From assembly GCA_018268575.1 (NCBI GenBank), contig JAFDWF010000141.1, positions 1-42,861 on the forward strand: a stretch of DNA of 42,861 nucleotides. The letters are read 5' to 3'. Below are positions 15,453-23,126 of this stretch, piece after piece. How positions within the stretch are numbered: position 1 is the stretch's first letter; the number at the start of each line of letters is the position of its first letter. This stretch comes from Actinomycetota bacterium (GTDB taxonomy: Bacteria; Actinomycetota; Thermoleophilia; Solirubrobacterales; 70-9). The notes below the pieces were generated by a model, which worked only from the letters and a program-made list of their open reading frames with translations, searched no databases and had not been told where the DNA came from. Both the position numbers and the translations under genes were made by a program.

Positions 15453-17749
15453 TGGGGCCGAGCTCGATCATCGACACGCAATGGGGCGTCGCGATCGCCC
15501 CGGGCCGCCGCGACGGGCGGATCGTCGCCGAGTCCTCCGAGCCTGACCGCACCGCGAAGCCGGTGGCGCTGCCCGCCGACCTCGCCCCGGACCTGGTCGC
15601 GCGCCTGCGCGCCGGCGGGATCGAGTCGCTCTACTCGCACCAGCTGCGCGCCTGGGAGCTTTCGCCCCGCTCCGACCTGATCGTCACCAGCGGCACCGCC
15701 TCGGGCAAGAGCCTCGCCTTCAACCTGCCGGTGCTCGACGGGATCGCGCGCCGGCCCAAGGCGCGGGCGCTCTACCTCTACCCGACCAAGGCGCTGGCCC
15801 AGGACCAGGCGCGCAAGCTCGCCCAGCTGCGCCCGCCCGGCCTGCGCGAGGCGATCTATGACGGCGACACCCCGCGCGAGGAGCGCCCGGCGATCCGCCG
15901 GCGCTCGAACCTCGTCCTCACCAACCCCGACATGCTCCACGTCGGCGTGCTGCCCAACCACAAGCAGTGGGGGGACTTCCTCGCCAACCTCGGCTGGGTC
16001 GTCGTCGACGAGGCGCACACCTACCGCGGCGTCTTCGGGTCGCACGTCGCCAACGTGCTGCGCCGGCTGCGGCGGGTCGCCCGCGCCTACGGCGCCGAGC
16101 CGCGCTTCCTGCTCGCCTCGGCGACGATCGCCAATCCGGAGGAGCTGGCGGAGCGGCTGGTCGGCACCGAGTTCGAGCTGATCGACGACGACGGCGCGCC
16201 GCGGGCGGGGCGCGACCTGGCGATGTGGAACCCGCCGCTGCTCGACCAGGCAACCGGGGCGCGGCGCTCGGCGCTGGCCGAGGCGGCCGACCTGCTCGCC
16301 GAGCTCGTCACCCACGGGGTGCGGACGATCTGCTTCCTCAAATCGCGGCGCGGGATCGAGCTGATCCAGCGCTTCGCCCGGGAAAACCTGGAGCGGCGGG
16401 GGAAGCCGGAGCTGGCCGCGCGGATCGCCCCCTACCGCGGCGGCTACACGCCCCAGCAGCGGCGCGAGATCGAGGACCGGCTCTCGCGCGGGGAGCTCTT
16501 GGCGGTGGTGGCGACCGACGCCTTGGAGCTGGGGATCGACGTGGGGGAGCTCGACGCGGCGATCTGCGTCACCTTCCCGGGGACGGTGGCGAGCCTGCGG
16601 CAGATGTGGGGACGGGCGGGGCGACGGCGACGCGGCCTCGCGGTCTACGTCGCCGGGCAGGACGCGCTCGACCAGTTCTTCTGCCGCCACCCGGAGGAGT
16701 TCCTCGGGCGGCCAGTGGAGGCGGCGATCCTCGACCACGGCAACGAGCAGATCGCGGCGCGGCACCTGATCGCGGCGGCCTACGAGATTCCGCTGAGCGA
16801 GGCCGACGACGAGTTCTTCGGGGGGGAGTGGCGCGAGCGGGCGGAGCGGCTGCTGGGGGCGGGGGAGCTGCGGCGCGCCGGCGGACGGCTGGTGCCGAAG
16901 CGCAGCGAGCACGTCGCCTCGCGGATCCCGCTGCGCTCGGCCTCGGCCGACTCGGTGGCGGTGATCGAGCGCGAGGCGGGGGAGATGCTCGGGCTGGTCG
17001 AGGCGGAGCGGGCCTTCACCACGATCCACCCGGGGGCGGTGTACCTGCACCTGGGGCGCTCCTATGAAGTGGAGCAGCTGGACGTGCGGGAGCGGCGGGC
17101 GCTGGTCTCGAGCTTCGACGGCGACTGGTACACGCGGCCGAAAAAGGAGACCGACATCTATATAGAGCGGGTGCACGAGCAGCGCGACGTCGCCGGCGTG
17201 CAGCTGAACTTCGGCGAGGTCTCGGTGACCGAGCAGGTGATCGCCTTCCAGCGGGTCTCGATCGCCGACAACGAGCCGATCGACATCGTCGCGCTGGAGC
17301 TGCCGGAGCAGAGCTTCGTCACCCAGGCGCTCTGGTACGTCTTGCCGGAGGGCAACTTCGGCGCGCTGCCGCCGGACCTGCTGCTGGGGGCGCTGCACGC
17401 GACCGAGCACGGGCAGATCGCGGTGCTGCCGCTGATCGCGATGTGCGACCGCTGGGACATCGGCGGGCTCTCGACCAACGTCCACTTCCAGACCGGCCGC
17501 TCGACGATCTTCATCTACGACGGCCACCCGGGCGGGGTGGGGATCACCAAGCGGGGCTACGACGAGTTCGAGCGGCTGCTGGGGGACGCCGAGCGGCTGA
17601 TCGCCGAGTGTCCTTGCGAGAGCGGCTGTCCGAGCTGCGTGCAGAGCCCGAAGTGCGGGAACCTGAACGAACCGCTGCATAAGGCGGGGGCGTTGGAGCT
17701 GATGGGGCAGATGCTGGGGGCTTCGGGAGCGGAGCGGAGAGCGGCGTGA
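15452..17749 (+). CDS. DEAD/DEAH-box helicase with C-terminal cysteine cluster (MrfA/YprA, DUF1998 type)
   Basis: An SF2 helicase of 765 residues. Motif I TSGTASGKSLAF, a DEAH box in VVDEAHTYRG and motif VI MWGRAGRRRRG are present. The C-terminal CPCESGCPSCVQSPKCGN supplies four or five cysteines matching the metal-binding domain of MrfA (mitomycin repair factor A) and Hrq1 relatives. Those proteins work in DNA repair, including interstrand crosslink repair. I chose ATG 15452, which overlaps the folP stop by one base and has GGGGAGG five bases upstream; GTG at 15449 is possible. The stop falls within a hairpin. Confidence 0.9.
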   Translation: MGPSSIIDTQWGVAIAPGRRDGRIVAESSEPDRTAKPVALPADLAPDLVARLRAGGIESLYSHQLRAWELSPRSDLIVTSGTASGKSLAFNLPVLDGIARRPKARALYLYPTKALAQDQARKLAQLRPPGLREAIYDGDTPREERPAIRRRSNLVLTNPDMLHVGVLPNHKQWGDFLANLGWVVVDEAHTYRGVFGSHVANVLRRLRRVARAYGAEPRFLLASATIANPEELAERLVGTEFELIDDDGAPRAGRDLAMWNPPLLDQATGARRSALAEAADLLAELVTHGVRTICFLKSRRGIELIQRFARENLERRGKPELAARIAPYRGGYTPQQRREIEDRLSRGELLAVVATDALELGIDVGELDAAICVTFPGTVASLRQMWGRAGRRRRGLAVYVAGQDALDQFFCRHPEEFLGRPVEAAILDHGNEQIAARHLIAAAYEIPLSEADDEFFGGEWRERAERLLGAGELRRAGGRLVPKRSEHVASRIPLRSASADSVAVIEREAGEMLGLVEAERAFTTIHPGAVYLHLGRSYEVEQLDVRERRALVSSFDGDWYTRPKKETDIYIERVHEQRDVAGVQLNFGEVSVTEQVIAFQRVSIADNEPIDIVALELPEQSFVTQALWYVLPEGNFGALPPDLLLGALHATEHGQIAVLPLIAMCDRWDIGGLSTNVHFQTGRSTIFIYDGHPGGVGITKRGYDEFERLLGDAERLIAECPCESGCPSCVQSPKCGNLNEPLHKAGALELMGQMLGASGAERRAA

Positions 17750-17802
17750 GGGGGTCCTTCCCTCACGAACAGGGAGGTTCGTCCAGGACCCCCTCACGCC
17801 GC
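17741..17802. repeat. Hairpin over the 3' end of the helicase gene
   Basis: Perfect 18-bp arms at 17741-17758 and 17785-17802, with a smaller inner pair (ACGAAC/GTTCGT). The helicase TGA lies in the left arm. The loop is 26 bases. It could stop transcription, but no T run follows. Confidence 0.8.
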
Positions 17803-17828
17803 TCCAACGGGCCGGGGCGGCAGGTCGC

Positions 17829-18338
17829 GTGACGGGCTCGGGTCGGCGGCGGCAGGTTGCAGTGATCGGCGCCGGTGGGGCTGAGGAAGGGTCGGAGACT
17901 TGGCGGCTGGCCGAGGAAGTCGGGACGAAGCTGGCTGAAGCTGGCGCGGTCGTCGTATGTGGTGGACGGGGCGGGGTCATGGCGGCTGTCTCTCGGGGCG
18001 CGGCTTCGGCGGGCGGCGACGTGATTGGGGTGCTGCCCTGGACCGAGCCGGGGGAAGCGAATCCGGACTGCTCTTATGTCGTCGCGACCGGGGTCGGGCA
18101 GGCGCGGAACCTGGCGGTGGTCGGGTCGGGCGAGGTGGTGATCGCCATTGGCGGGGAGTGGGGGACGCTCTCGGAGATCGGCCACGCTCGCTCGCTCGGC
18201 AGGACGGTGGTCGCCCTGCGCAGCTGGGCCTTGGTCGGCCGCGACCGGATGGAGGGCGCGCCCGGCGTCGTCCCGGCCGAGACCGCCGCGGAGGCGGTCG
18301 CCGCCGTCCTCGCCGAGCTCCAGTCGCCCAGCCGGTGA
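17829..18338 (+). CDS. LOG-like / TIGR00725 family Rossmann protein
   Basis: A 169-residue small Rossmann-fold protein. The CGGRGGVMAAVSRGA and AIGGEWGTLSEIGHA motifs mark the TIGR00725 branch of the lysine decarboxylase-like/LOG superfamily, whose characterised members release bases from nucleoside monophosphates or bind nucleotides. The exact role of TIGR00725 proteins is not known to me. The start is GTG. The stop lies in the left arm of a 47-nt palindrome. Confidence 0.8.
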   Translation: MTGSGRRRQVAVIGAGGAEEGSETWRLAEEVGTKLAEAGAVVVCGGRGGVMAAVSRGAASAGGDVIGVLPWTEPGEANPDCSYVVATGVGQARNLAVVGSGEVVIAIGGEWGTLSEIGHARSLGRTVVALRSWALVGRDRMEGAPGVVPAETAAEAVAAVLAELQSPSR

Positions 18339-18381
18339 GTTCGCAGTTGACCCCACATGTTGTGGGTAACTGCGAACTCAC
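18335..18381. repeat. 47-nt palindrome, copy after the LOG-like gene
   Basis: The outer 14-bp arms are perfect (GTGAGTTCGCAGTT with its reverse complement); inner arms are imperfect around ACATGTTGT. Same length and same GTTCGCAGTT core as 15387-15433. It covers the stop codon of the upstream gene and ends just before the promoter of the methyltransferase gene. Confidence 0.85.
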
Positions 18382-18390
18382 TCCGTTGCC

Positions 18391-18396
18391 TACGAT
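18391..18396 (+). promoter_or_regulatory. Likely -10 box of the methyltransferase gene
   Basis: TACGAT ends six bases before the ATG at 18403, which would place transcription start at or next to the start codon (leaderless). Confidence 0.45.
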
Positions 18397-18402
18397 GGGT
18401 CG

Positions 18403-19182
18403 ATGAGCGAGGCCGCCGACGCGCACAGCGCCCAGGTCCGCGACGAGTTCGCCTACCAGGCCGACTCCTTCGCCCGCAGCCCGACGATGAGCCTTGCCGA
18501 GACGCTCGACGTCCTGGTCGACCTGGTGCCGGAGGATGCCGGGGCGCGCTGGATCGAGGTCGCCTGTGGGCCGGGGCTGATCGCGCGGGCGATGGCGCCG
18601 CGGGTCGGCTCGGTGGTCGGGCTCGACCTGACCCCGGCGATGATCGAGAAAGCGCGCGCCGACGTCGCCGCGGCGAGGGTGGAGAACGTCAGCTTCGAGC
18701 TCGGCGACGCGACCGCGATCGACCTGCCCGACGACTCGCTCGACGGCGCGATCACCCGCTTCAGCCTCCACCACATCCCGGGGCCGGTGCGGGTGCTGGA
18801 GGAGATGCGACGGGTGGTGCGGCCGGGCGGCTACGTGGTCGTCGCCGACCACGTGACCGACGATGACGGCGCGGCGGCCGCATGGCACGAGGAGATCGAG
18901 CGGCTGCGCGACCCATCGCACTGGGCCTGCCTGACCCCGGCCCGGATCGCCGAGCTGGCCGGGCGCGTCGGCCTCGAGCCGGACGCCGAGGAGGTGGTCC
19001 CGTTTGCGATCGATTACGGCGAGTGGCTGAACCGCGGATCAGGCTCCCTGGTCAGCGAAGACCTGATCGAGCGCCTGCTCGGCGAAGCTCCGGCGACGGT
19101 CGAGAGCTTCCTCCTCAGCGGCGCCGGCGACGAGCGCAGGCTGAACCTGCGCAACTCCCTCCACCGCTGGCGCGTCCCCTGA
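18403..19182 (+). CDS. Class I SAM-dependent methyltransferase (UbiE/Methyltransf_11 type)
   Basis: A 259-residue methyltransferase. Motif I is IEVACGPGLIARAM, the acidic end of strand 2 is VGLDLTPAMI, then LGDATAIDLPDDSLDGAI and LHHIPGP...RPGGYVVVADHV follow, the usual Methyltransf_11 layout. The acceptor is unknown. The Glu/Asp-rich C-terminal half resembles UbiE-like small-molecule methyltransferases. It converges on the GH15 gene with an 18-base gap. Confidence 0.85.
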   Translation: MSEAADAHSAQVRDEFAYQADSFARSPTMSLAETLDVLVDLVPEDAGARWIEVACGPGLIARAMAPRVGSVVGLDLTPAMIEKARADVAAARVENVSFELGDATAIDLPDDSLDGAITRFSLHHIPGPVRVLEEMRRVVRPGGYVVVADHVTDDDGAAAAWHEEIERLRDPSHWACLTPARIAELAGRVGLEPDAEEVVPFAIDYGEWLNRGSGSLVSEDLIERLLGEAPATVESFLLSGAGDERRLNLRNSLHRWRVP

Positions 19183-19200
19183 GGGTTCGCGGTGGACCTG

Positions 19201-20964
19201 TCAGGGCCAGAGTTCGCGCAGGGCGAGGACGGCGAAGGCGCTCGACCAGAGGAGCGGGGTGGTCGAGGTCGGGATCCCGGTGTGGGCCCCGACCCGCTCC
19301 GGCAGGTCCCCGGCGGGGGTAGAGGCGTGGCGCAGGTCTCGGAGGAGCGTCAGCGCGGCGCGGCGGTCCCCCGCGGCCATTGCGGTGGCCCTGTGGCCAG
19401 CTTCGGCGGCGAGGCCGGCGAGGGCCCAGGCGCTCCAGGCGCTCGGCGCCAGCCAGGGATCTTCGCCGCCGCTCCAGCCTTCGCCCGGCGTGATCCCGTA
19501 GCGCGTGCCGTCTTCGACCAGCCGCAAGAGCGTCTTGCGCGCCGCCGGGTAGAGCGCCCGCAGCCCGAACGGCCGCACCGCCCACCCCGCCGCCGAATCC
19601 AGTCCCGACCCCGGATCCCCCGCGCTGCGCACAAGCCCGCGTTCGGTCCCGAATTCGCGCAGGATCTGCCGGACCTCTCGAGTTGATCCACGTTGATGGG
19701 CCGAAAACCCGCCTATATGGCCGGTTCTCGGCCCATCAACATGAGTGGCCGCAGCGGCGAGGGCGTTGCCGAGGTAGGTGCCGGGAGTCGACTCCTGGTA
19801 GTCGGCTCGGTTGCGCCAGCGGAACGGACCGTCTGGCGCGGGGACGCCGGCGGCTCTCGCCGCGGCGTCGACCCAGCCGAGGGCATCGCCTTGGGCGGCG
19901 CGGCCGGGGACCGGGACGCCGGCTTCGTCGAAGCGCGCCGCCGCGGAGAGGTCGAGCCCGGTGAGGAAGCGGGCGACGGACCGAGCTTCGGCGCGGTGGC
20001 CGGACGCCTCCAGGGCGAGGGCGGCGGTGGCGGCGTCGCGGGGCCAGACGTACGCCCAGCCGTCCCGTGCCCCGGCCGCCACCGCACCGGTCCTCCGCGA
20101 CGTGAGCGCGTGGATCGTCAGCAGCGAGCGCCGGTACATCTCACGGGCCCAGGCCGGAGCACGGGAGCGGAGGACCCCAGGGTGCGTCGAGGACGAAGCG
20201 CCGCGCCTTCGCCCGTGCCCGACCATTTCCGGCTCACCGCCCAGGGGGAGCGACCGTCGGCTCCACTGCCGCGCCTGTGTGACGGCGTCCCGGAGGACCG
20301 TCTCGCATTCCCTGGAGAGTTTCCCCGGCGCGCCGTCGTGAACGGGCGGGACTGCTCGACCTGACTTGCAGATGAGGTCGAACGGTCCCGCCCGTCCTTC
20401 GTGCGCGCAGTGAACTCCCTCCGCGACGTGAACCGACACCGCGGGCCGCGCCCGCGGGTGCCCCGCCGCTCGCCCACGGCCGCCCCCCCGCGCCACGATC
20501 CTCATCGCCAGCCTGCCGCCCGCGACCGCGGTCAGCACGACCACCCGCGCTCCGTGCACCCGCGCCACCGTCCGCACCACGTTCGTCCTGCGCAGGTAGC
20601 CCTGCCGCACCGATTCCCCCCGCCACAGCGGCAGCGGCGGCGAGTCGCCGATCCGCACCCGCGGCACGATCCCGGTCCCGACCGGCACCGTCCCCGCCGC
20701 CTGGCGGTCGGAGGGGTTGTCGATCAGCGCCCGCCCCGCCGGACCCGGTGCCCGCAGGTCGACCACGTCCCCATAGGCGTCGACCGCCGCGGTCAGCCCG
20801 CCCTCGCCCGCGACGGCGGTGCCGAGGAAGGGCGGCGGCAGCCCCGGCAGCGCCTGCGGCGTCCTCGGCCCGGCCTCCGATCCGCCGGAGACGAGCACCA
20901 CCCCGATCGCCACGATGGCGGCGCAACCGACGACGACCCGGGCGATCTTCACGCCCGCATGCAA
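19201..20964 (-). CDS. GH15 glucoamylase-like glycoside hydrolase, membrane-anchored or secreted
   Basis: A 587-residue protein with an N-terminal hydrophobic segment (about 8-26). It has the (alpha/alpha)6-barrel markers of GH15: GWAYVWPRDAATAALAL, GEGWSGGEDPWLAPSAWS and the C-terminal PERVGAHTG...TTPLLWSSAFAVLALREL. The Glu of the PERV segment is the likely catalytic acid/base by family analogy. It would release glucose-type sugars from alpha-glucans or trehalose-like substrates. The start is uncertain: TTG 20964 (GGAAGG upstream) or GTG 20952. About 19 residues near 410-430 (VDGPRTGHIGGFSAHQRG) are encoded by an inserted palindromic element without breaking the frame. Confidence 0.82.
   Translation of the reverse strand: MHAGVKIARVVVGCAAIVAIGVVLVSGGSEAGPRTPQALPGLPPPFLGTAVAGEGGLTAAVDAYGDVVDLRAPGPAGRALIDNPSDRQAAGTVPVGTGIVPRVRIGDSPPLPLWRGESVRQGYLRRTNVVRTVARVHGARVVVLTAVAGGRLAMRIVARGGGRGRAAGHPRARPAVSVHVAEGVHCAHEGRAGPFDLICKSGRAVPPVHDGAPGKLSRECETVLRDAVTQARQWSRRSLPLGGEPEMVGHGRRRGASSSTHPGVLRSRAPAWAREMYRRSLLTIHALTSRRTGAVAAGARDGWAYVWPRDAATAALALEASGHRAEARSVARFLTGLDLSAAARFDEAGVPVPGRAAQGDALGWVDAAARAAGVPAPDGPFRWRNRADYQESTPGTYLGNALAAAATHVDGPRTGHIGGFSAHQRGSTREVRQILREFGTERGLVRSAGDPGSGLDSAAGWAVRPFGLRALYPAARKTLLRLVEDGTRYGITPGEGWSGGEDPWLAPSAWSAWALAGLAAEAGHRATAMAAGDRRAALTLLRDLRHASTPAGDLPERVGAHTGIPTSTTPLLWSSAFAVLALRELWP
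19692..19740. repeat. 49-nt palindromic element, copy inside the GH15 gene
   Basis: 18-bp arms (GTTGATGGGCCGAAAACC and complement, one mismatch) with a 13-nt loop, the same layout as 5007-5055. It is translated in frame as part of the GH15 protein. Confidence 0.85.
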
Positions 20965-20999
20965 TCACCGGCCGCCTTCCGCCACCGGCTCGCGGCGAA

Positions 21000-21692
21000 T
21001 CAGCCGGAAGTGAGGGGTGGAACATCGTCGTAGCCGAGCGCCGCATCCGCCGCTCGGCCGACCAGCTCGGCGACGCTGCCGACGCCCTGTTGGCGTAGGT
21101 GCGCGCCCAGTTCGTCCACGGTGCGCTCGAGCGCGGCGAAGCCATCCACCCAGGCCGCGGTCGCCAATTGCACGACGGAGGCCCCGGCGAGCAGGAATCC
21201 ACGACGTCGAGGCCGCAGCGAGCGCCGCCCGTCCCGACGATCGGCAGCTCGGGCCCGAGGGCGAGGCGGGCCTTGGCGACCCACCGCAGCGTCAGGGGCA
21301 GTTCCCAGCTGCCGCCGATCGCCCCGAAGGTCCCGAGCACGGCCAAGCCGGTGGCGGGGTCCGGCAGGAACCCCATGCGCCGCCCGCACAGGCACACCGA
21401 GTCGGCGCCGCTTTCGCGCGCGGCTGCGGCAAGCGCGACCACGTCGCTTGCCTCGGGGGTGAGCTTGACGGTCAGCGCGGCGCTCGTCGCTTCCCGGGCA
21501 GCGCGCGTGACCGCGCACCACCCCGTCCACCTCCTGCACGCGGAGGAAGCGATCGCCGACCTCGCTGGCGTGCGGAGCGGAGAGGTTCAGCTCGATCCAG
21601 CGCAACCCGGCCTCGTCCATGCGACGCACCAGCTCCGGCGCCTCCTCGGCGGTGGCGGGGAGTGCGCTGCCGATGACGAGCCCGCCTGGCGG
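21000..21692 (-). pseudogene. Dihydroorotate dehydrogenase-like remnant (two frameshifts, 5' truncated)
   Basis: Joining three minus-strand frames gives one continuous TIM-barrel protein: GGLVIGSALPATAEEAPEL and IELNLSAPH, a one-base shift near 21515, then TVKLTPEASDVVALAAAA, PIVGTGGARCGLDVV, another one-base shift near 21205, then FLLAGASVVQLATAAW to the stop at 21000. These are PyrD class 1/PreA-like FMN-enzyme motifs. The 5' end stops where an oppositely oriented gene fragment starts (21686), so the N-terminal part is lost. Sequencing error could explain the shifts but not the truncation. Confidence 0.75.
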
Positions 21693-21945
21693 CCGAGCTC
21701 GGCACCGGGGCCAAGGTGACGATCAAGCTCCATCCGCCGGCCCTGCGCGCGCTGGGGATGAAGCGAAAGATCGGGCTGCGCCGCTCTGCCCGCCCCCTTC
21801 TCGCCCTTCTCAAGCGGGGCCGGATGCTGCGGGGCCATGCCTGGGATCCGTTCGGCCACGCGCACGTGCGCAAGGTCGAGCGCCGGCTGATCGGCGAGTA
21901 CAAGAGCCTCGTCGAGATCGGCCTGGAGCGCCTCGGGCCCACGAC
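21686..21945 (+). pseudogene. Fragment of indolepyruvate ferredoxin oxidoreductase (DUF6537 region)
   Basis: A plus-strand frame reads LAAELGTGAKVTIKLHPPAL, then MKRKIGL, FDPFGHAHVRKVERRLIGEY-like text (WDPFGHAHVR) and a closing LERLG. This matches the C-terminal DUF6537 part of large indolepyruvate ferredoxin oxidoreductases. Only about 85 of over 1100 residues remain, with no start codon context, between two other gene remnants. Confidence 0.65.
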
Positions 21946-22270
21946 GCCGATGCCTTCGCCCGCGTGATCGCGGTCAACGTGCAAGGGACGTTCGCGGTGC
22001 TCCGGCACGCGGCCGCCCTGATGGCGGCAAACGAGCCAGTCCCGCACCGGCAGCGAGGGTCTGCGTTCTCACCTCTTCGCCGTCCGGAATCCGGGTTTGC
22101 GCGATCGCGCCCGGCGTCTTCGACACCCCGCAGCCGGCGGCGCTGCCCGAGCAGGCACGGCGCGCTCTTGAGCATCAGATCCCGTGCCCGTCCCGGCTGG
22201 GCGATCCCGCCGAGTTCGCCTCGCTTGCCGTCGAGATCTGTCGCGATCCGATGCTGAACGGCACCGTCCA
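21943..22270 (+). pseudogene. Broken short-chain dehydrogenase (HSD17B10-like) remnant
   Basis: DADAFARVIAVNVQGTFAVL and HAAALMAANEP lead to a frameshift near 22045, then VCVLTSSPSG. The text jumps directly to IRVCAIAPGVFDTP, PSRLGDPAEFASLAVEI and DPMLNGTVH. The Y-x-x-x-K catalytic stretch that should lie between is missing, so the enzyme cannot be functional. It is distinct from, and opposite in direction to, the intact SDR that follows. Confidence 0.7.
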
Positions 22271-22312
22271 CCAGGACTGGAGCTGCGCTTCCTGGGACGG
22301 CGCCGAGCGCCA

Positions 22313-23053
22313 CTACCCGAGCGTCCAGCCACCGTCCACGACCAGTATCTCGCCGGTGATGAAGCTGGCCTCCTCGGATGCGAGGAAGGCAATCGCCGCG
22401 GCTGCCTCGTCTGGCCTGGCTTCGCGCCGCAGCGGCGTCTGCTCGATCCCCGCCTGCCTCACCTCGGGCGGCAGGGAGGCCGCCATCTCGGTGTCGACGG
22501 CGCCCGGCATCACCGCGTTGACGTTGACCCCGAAACGCGCGCTCTCCAGCGCGAGCGTCTTGGTCAGCCCGATCACGCCGGCCTTCGCCGCCGCGTAGTT
22601 GCTCTGGCCGAAAGCGCCAAAGGCCGAAACCGAGGACACGTTGACGATGCGGCCCCAGCCGGCCTCGCGCATCAACGACAGCGATGCTCTCGCGCCCAAC
22701 CACGGCGCTTTCAGATGGACGTCGATCACCGGCCCCCATTCCGCCTCGCTCATCTTGAGGGCGCTCTTGTCACGAAGGATGCCCGCCGCGTTGACGAGGA
22801 TGTGGAGGGCGCCGAACAGATCCTCCGCCTTGGCGACCGCCAGCGACCACGAGTCCGCGTCGGTGACGTCGAGGTCGATGGCCGATGCCTGCCCCGATCC
22901 GCCGGCAACGTCGGCGGCGGACCTCGCCTTGGCGAGGTCGAGGTCCGCGACGAGGACCTTTGCTCCCTCTTCGACCAGGCGATGGGTGGTCGCCGCGCCG
23001 ATTCCTCCTCCGCCTCCGCTGACCAGGGCGACTCTGTTCTCTAGCCCGCGCAT
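22313..23053 (-). CDS. SDR-family oxidoreductase (FabG/3-hydroxyacyl-CoA dehydrogenase-like)
   Basis: A 246-residue classical SDR. The cofactor loop is SGGGGGIGAA, then NAAG (LVNAAGIL), catalytic Ser in NVSSVSAFG, Y-x-x-x-K as SNYAAAKAG, and the C-terminal end VVDGGWTLG. Asp after the second strand (VADLDL) suggests NAD(H). A GAGAGGA Shine-Dalgarno precedes the ATG. It is divergent from the thiolase gene, sharing a regulator-like motif, and would fit the hydroxyacyl-CoA oxidation step of the acyl-CoA set next door. Confidence 0.87.
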   Translation of the reverse strand: MRGLENRVALVSGGGGGIGAATTHRLVEEGAKVLVADLDLAKARSAADVAGGSGQASAIDLDVTDADSWSLAVAKAEDLFGALHILVNAAGILRDKSALKMSEAEWGPVIDVHLKAPWLGARASLSLMREAGWGRIVNVSSVSAFGAFGQSNYAAAKAGVIGLTKTLALESARFGVNVNAVMPGAVDTEMAASLPPEVRQAGIEQTPLRREARPDEAAAAIAFLASEEASFITGEILVVDGGWTLG

Positions 23054-23075
23054 TCCTCTCCTCTCGTCAAATCCT

Positions 23076-23098
23076 ATGATGTATGATCAATAGTATGG
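23076..23098. promoter_or_regulatory. Candidate GntR operator 1 (SDR/thiolase divergent promoter)
   Basis: AT-rich stretch in otherwise GC-rich DNA. On the minus strand it reads GATCATACATCATAGG, sharing the ATCATAC core with sites at 26935, 31183, 33255, 34460 and 42549. Confidence 0.5.
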
Positions 23099-23126
23099 CA
23101 AGGTCCGAACCGGGGAAAGGGCTCGA

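Noticed and set aside
15182..17980. 932-codon minus-strand frame opposite the helicase
   Set aside because: Antisense shadow; no family motifs, and its composition mirrors the helicase codons.
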